From the NCBI GenBank assembly GCA_023415845.1, contig JAEZJB010000315.1:1-7651 (forward strand): a stretch of DNA of 7,651 bases, in the 5' to 3' direction. Under the pieces are notes generated by a model. It was given only the letters and a program-made list of their open reading frames with translations. It had not been told where the DNA came from and did not search any database. Positions 5,879 to 7,651 of the stretch are shown here, piece after piece; positions within the stretch are counted from its first letter, which is position 1; each line of letters opens with the position of its first letter. This stretch comes from Chloroflexota bacterium. GTDB taxonomy: Bacteria; Chloroflexota; Chloroflexia; Thermomicrobiales; UBA6265. Both the position numbers and the translations under genes were made by a program.

Positions 5879-7048
5879 TCAGTTGGTGACCGGCTTTCGC
5901 TCCCCTTCGCGACGTTCCCAGCCGACGGCAAAGAGTGGCAGGAAATTGCTGGTCTGATAGGGATGCTTGTCGAATTCCTGCCAGTTGAGATCGGTGCCGA
6001 GGCCGGGGCCATCGGGAATCTGCAGGCGACCATCGACCACCTGAGCGGGGTTGGTGACCAGGTCGTGCTCCCAGGAGACGTTGAACTCGTCGAAGAGTTC
6101 CTGGGTGAGGAGGTTGGGGCAGGAGGCGCTGATCTGGATGCAGGTGGCGGTCGAGATTGGACCCTGGGCGTTGTGCGGAGCGACGACCCCGTAGAAGGCG
6201 TCGGCCATGGCGCAGACCTGGCGGGTGCGCCAGATGCCGCCCATGTTGCCGGGTTCGGGCTGGATGATGTGGACCGCGTTGTGCGCCAGGAGTTCGGCGT
6301 GCTGGTGAACGCTGGAGTAACTCTCGCCGGTGGCGACCGGGACATTGATCTTGCGAGCGACTTCGACGGTGGCGGCGATGTTCTGGTGGGCGGTCGGTTC
6401 CTCGAACCAGGTAGGTTCGTATTCGGCTATTGCGTCGCCGACCCAGACGGCTTCCGAGACCGAGAACCGGCTGTGACCCTCGATCATGATCTGGACATCG
6501 GGACCGACCTGCTCGCGGACCGCGCGGACGATGTCGATGGAGAGATGACGGTCCTCCGGTGACATCGTGCGCCAGGCGGCGCCGAAGGGATCGAACTTGA
6601 GCGCGCGGTAGCCCTTGTCCATCACCAGTTGCGCCCGCTCGGCGAATGACTCAGGGGTGCGCGGACCGGCATACCAGCCGTTTGCGTAGGTGGGGAGCGA
6701 CTCATGGTAGCGGCCACCGATGAGGTCATAGATGGGGCGGTTGGTGGCTTTGCCAATGATGTCCCAGCAGGCGACCTCGATGGCGGCAACGGCATTCATG
6801 TGAATCTGGCCGCCTTCGGTGTAGAGGTCGCGGGACATGCGCTGGAGGATGGTTTCGATCTGGAATGGATCGAAGCCTTCGTAGCGGGTAGCCAGTTCGT
6901 GGATGGCGGCTTCCGTGGTTTTGGCAAAGCCGTTAATGGTGCCTTCGCCTATGCCATAGAGACCGTCGACGTCGGTGTCGAGCCGAACGAAGAGCCAGTT
7001 CTTCCAGGGGTTGCCGACGATGTAGGTCGTGGCGCGCGTGATCCGCAT
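5879..7048 (-). CDS. Mandelate racemase/enolase superfamily acid-sugar dehydratase, gluconate/galactonate dehydratase-like
   Basis: This is a probable Mg-dependent dehydratase converting an aldonate (gluconate or galactonate type) to its 2-keto-3-deoxy acid, a cytosolic step of Entner-Doudoroff-like sugar-acid use. The start is placed at ATG 7048, preceded by GGGAAGGA (7064-7057), giving 389 residues; a 26-residue upstream extension to 7126 has no such support. The capping domain (about 1-120) includes the NPWKNWLFVRL and YGIGEGT segments. The barrel carries LPTYANGWYAGPRTPESFAE (118-137), ALKFDPFG (149-156), a metal ligand in MIEGHSRF (E190), another in WFEEP (E216/E217), a third in ATGES (E242), and the HN pair in VVAPHNAQGP (H292) as likely catalytic base. 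YANGWY, KALKFDPFG-type and HN motifs are shared, from memory, with archaeal gluconate dehydratase. The substrate is not fixed by these residues. The ECF sigma gene follows 89 bp downstream on the same strand. Confidence 0.93.
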   Translation of the reverse strand: MRITRATTYIVGNPWKNWLFVRLDTDVDGLYGIGEGTINGFAKTTEAAIHELATRYEGFDPFQIETILQRMSRDLYTEGGQIHMNAVAAIEVACWDIIGKATNRPIYDLIGGRYHESLPTYANGWYAGPRTPESFAERAQLVMDKGYRALKFDPFGAAWRTMSPEDRHLSIDIVRAVREQVGPDVQIMIEGHSRFSVSEAVWVGDAIAEYEPTWFEEPTAHQNIAATVEVARKINVPVATGESYSSVHQHAELLAHNAVHIIQPEPGNMGGIWRTRQVCAMADAFYGVVAPHNAQGPISTATCIQISASCPNLLTQELFDEFNVSWEHDLVTNPAQVVDGRLQIPDGPGLGTDLNWQEFDKHPYQTSNFLPLFAVGWERREGERKPVTN

Positions 7049-7198
7049 GGCAAAGATCCTTCCCGTTCGCTTCTGCCGGTAACCGATTGATGGGCCAATA
7101 TTCCGGCTTTTCGGCGGCGATGTCACGCTCGTGCACTTGGGACCCGAAGGGTGATGGTTGGGGATTGCACCCGGGATCGGCCCGAAACCGTCCGCACG

Positions 7199-7222
7199 AA
7201 TTCATAAATTCATTAATTCGCG
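7199..7222. repeat. Tandem AATTCATN octamer repeats
   Basis: Three consecutive 8-bp units read AATTCATA, AATTCATT and AATTCGCG, so two and a half copies of AATTCATN run head to tail. A further AATTCAT lies at 7275-7281. The block also contains the small inverted repeat GAATT-CATA-AATTC (7198-7211). Such iterated short direct repeats in an AT-rich promoter region are typical of operator or UP-like elements; the bound protein is unknown. Confidence 0.55.
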
Positions 7223-7259
7223 TTTCGTTGATTCCATGGGCGTTTTGGGGAGGTATTTC

Positions 7260-7352
7260 ATGCGATTTATTGCGAATTCATGCGGAACTTGCGCAATTTT
7301 CCGAGAGCAGCACGTAACTGACGGCTGCCGGTTGCCGACCAGAAAGAGGTGA
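7260..7352 (+). CDS. Possible 30-residue small protein with CxxC
   Basis: ATG 7260 is preceded by a strong Shine-Dalgarno GGGGAGG (spacer about 7 nt) and opens a 30-codon frame ending at TGA 7350-7352. The peptide begins MRFIANSCGTCAIF, contains a CGTC pair, and ends in a basic tail (RLPTRKR). It is immediately followed by the perfect hairpin at 7354-7386. No plus-strand promoter is convincing, and the frame lies antisense to the probable dehydratase leader. It could be a chance ORF; I recognise no family. Confidence 0.22.
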   Translation: MRFIANSCGTCAIFREQHVTDGCRLPTRKR

Positions 7353-7353
7353 A

Positions 7354-7386
7354 CGGCACGCTCCCTGCACCTGAAGGAGCGTGCCG
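7354..7386 (-). terminator. Perfect 11-bp GC-rich hairpin, candidate terminator
   Basis: CGGCACGCTCC (7354-7364) and GGAGCGTGCCG (7376-7386) are exact reverse complements around an 11-nt loop. Reading the minus strand, the stem is followed by the pyrimidine-rich TTCACCTCTTTCT; reading the plus strand there is no T-run. It is therefore best taken as a terminator for the minus-strand gene ending at 7519, about 130 bp away, insulating the dehydratase gene. A role as an attenuator or protein-binding palindrome is not excluded. Confidence 0.45.
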
Positions 7387-7518
7387 CCGGGCCAGATATT
7401 GAAAGGCTCTACCTATCGTACGCATCAAGACGGCAAAATCGCGCCACGATCCGGCAGATTACCCGTCCGGACACATCCGAGACGTGGCGGGCACCGACTG
7501 GAGCGGAGGATTGGTGGA

Positions 7519-7651
7519 CTAGATCAGTCCTGCGTCGTGGATGGCCGCCTCGCCGATGGAGCCGATGAGGGCATCTGTCGCATAGGCGTCACGGACGTTC
7601 TGCACCATGACGGCGGTGACGACCTCCCCGGCAGGGCTGGCGAAGACTCCG
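7519..7651 (-). CDS. C-terminal fragment of a class A beta-lactamase-fold serine hydrolase (probable)
   Basis: An open minus-strand frame enters from the right edge and ends at TAG 7521-7519, giving 43 visible residues. It reads GVFASPAGEVVTAVMVQ, then ADALIGSIGEAA-like sequence (TDALIGSIGEAAIHDAGLI at the end). The pattern of a short strand, a G-E turn, a second hydrophobic strand, and then a helix with the D-ALI-xIG signature resembles the last two strands and C-terminal helix of class A beta-lactamase-like serine hydrolases. The catalytic SxxK, SDN and KTG motifs are outside the window, so neither activity nor a true beta-lactamase identity can be claimed. The gene is incomplete only because of the window edge. 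Confidence 0.65.
   Translation of the reverse strand, partial: GVFASPAGEVVTAVMVQNVRDAYATDALIGSIGEAAIHDAGLI

Larger units (their letters stand above)
7049..7518. other. Long intergenic region with AT-rich island
   Basis: About 470 bp separate the dehydratase start from the stop of the right-edge gene, both on the minus strand. The part nearest the dehydratase (7057-7064) holds its ribosome-binding site. Bases 7199-7300 are markedly AT-rich against the GC-rich background and probably contain the dehydratase promoter and operator, although I cannot name a clean -35/-10 pair. Contained elements (tandem octamers, small ORF, strong hairpin) are listed separately. The stretch 7387-7518 shows no credible ORF or RNA gene. 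Confidence 0.6.

Noticed and set aside
5825..6562. 245-residue plus-strand frame opposite the dehydratase
   Set aside because: Gly/Asp/Val-rich antisense translation with no family resemblance, fully inside a well-supported enolase-superfamily gene.
7081..7126. N-terminal extension of the dehydratase to position 7126
   Set aside because: The extension has no ribosome-binding site and no family similarity, while ATG 7048 has a strong Shine-Dalgarno and begins with the usual MRI start of the family.

Overview
The window is GC-rich bacterial chromosomal DNA with compact gene spacing and mostly housekeeping-type genes. The gene styles (Ala/Arg/Asp-rich proteins, orphan parB, gluconate-dehydratase-like enolase, CphA-like Mur ligase) would fit a high-GC lineage such as Chloroflexota/Thermomicrobia. 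That placement is an inference and cannot be settled from 7.6 kb.

Left part, minus strand (1-1204). The window opens inside the 5' end of prfB (release factor 2), which carries the classical programmed +1 frameshift site (AGGGGG-CGA-CTT-TGA-C). A naive ORF call therefore ends after 25 codons and the gene is easily missed. Upstream of it on the same strand lies a full-length chromosomal-type parB, without a parA next to it.

Middle, plus strand (1316-4097). Divergent from parB are a CPBP-family (Abi/Rce1-type) intramembrane protease and then a 544-residue protein. The latter joins a cyanophycin-synthetase-like N-terminal domain directly to a Mur-ligase module and lacks the ATP-grasp domain that separates the two in true cyanophycin synthetase.

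Right part, minus strand (4251-7048). In transcription order come an acid-sugar dehydratase of the mandelate racemase/enolase superfamily, an ECF sigma factor and, 3 bp after it, a translationally coupled gene. That gene fuses a ZAS-type anti-sigma zinc motif (HxxxCxxC) to a complete O6-alkylguanine-DNA alkyltransferase (PCHRV active site). This sigma / anti-sigma-alkyltransferase pair is the most striking system here. It suggests that self-alkylation of the repair enzyme could control release of its partner sigma factor, a circuit analogous to Ada but built from different parts.

Far right (7049-7651). A roughly 470-bp gap holds an AT-rich island with tandem AATTCATN octamers, a small ORF with a strong Shine-Dalgarno sequence, and a perfect 11-bp hairpin. 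It ends with the C-terminal 43 residues of a minus-strand gene that resembles a class A beta-lactamase-fold serine hydrolase. I saw no tRNA, rRNA, CRISPR array, IS element or recognisable parS site.
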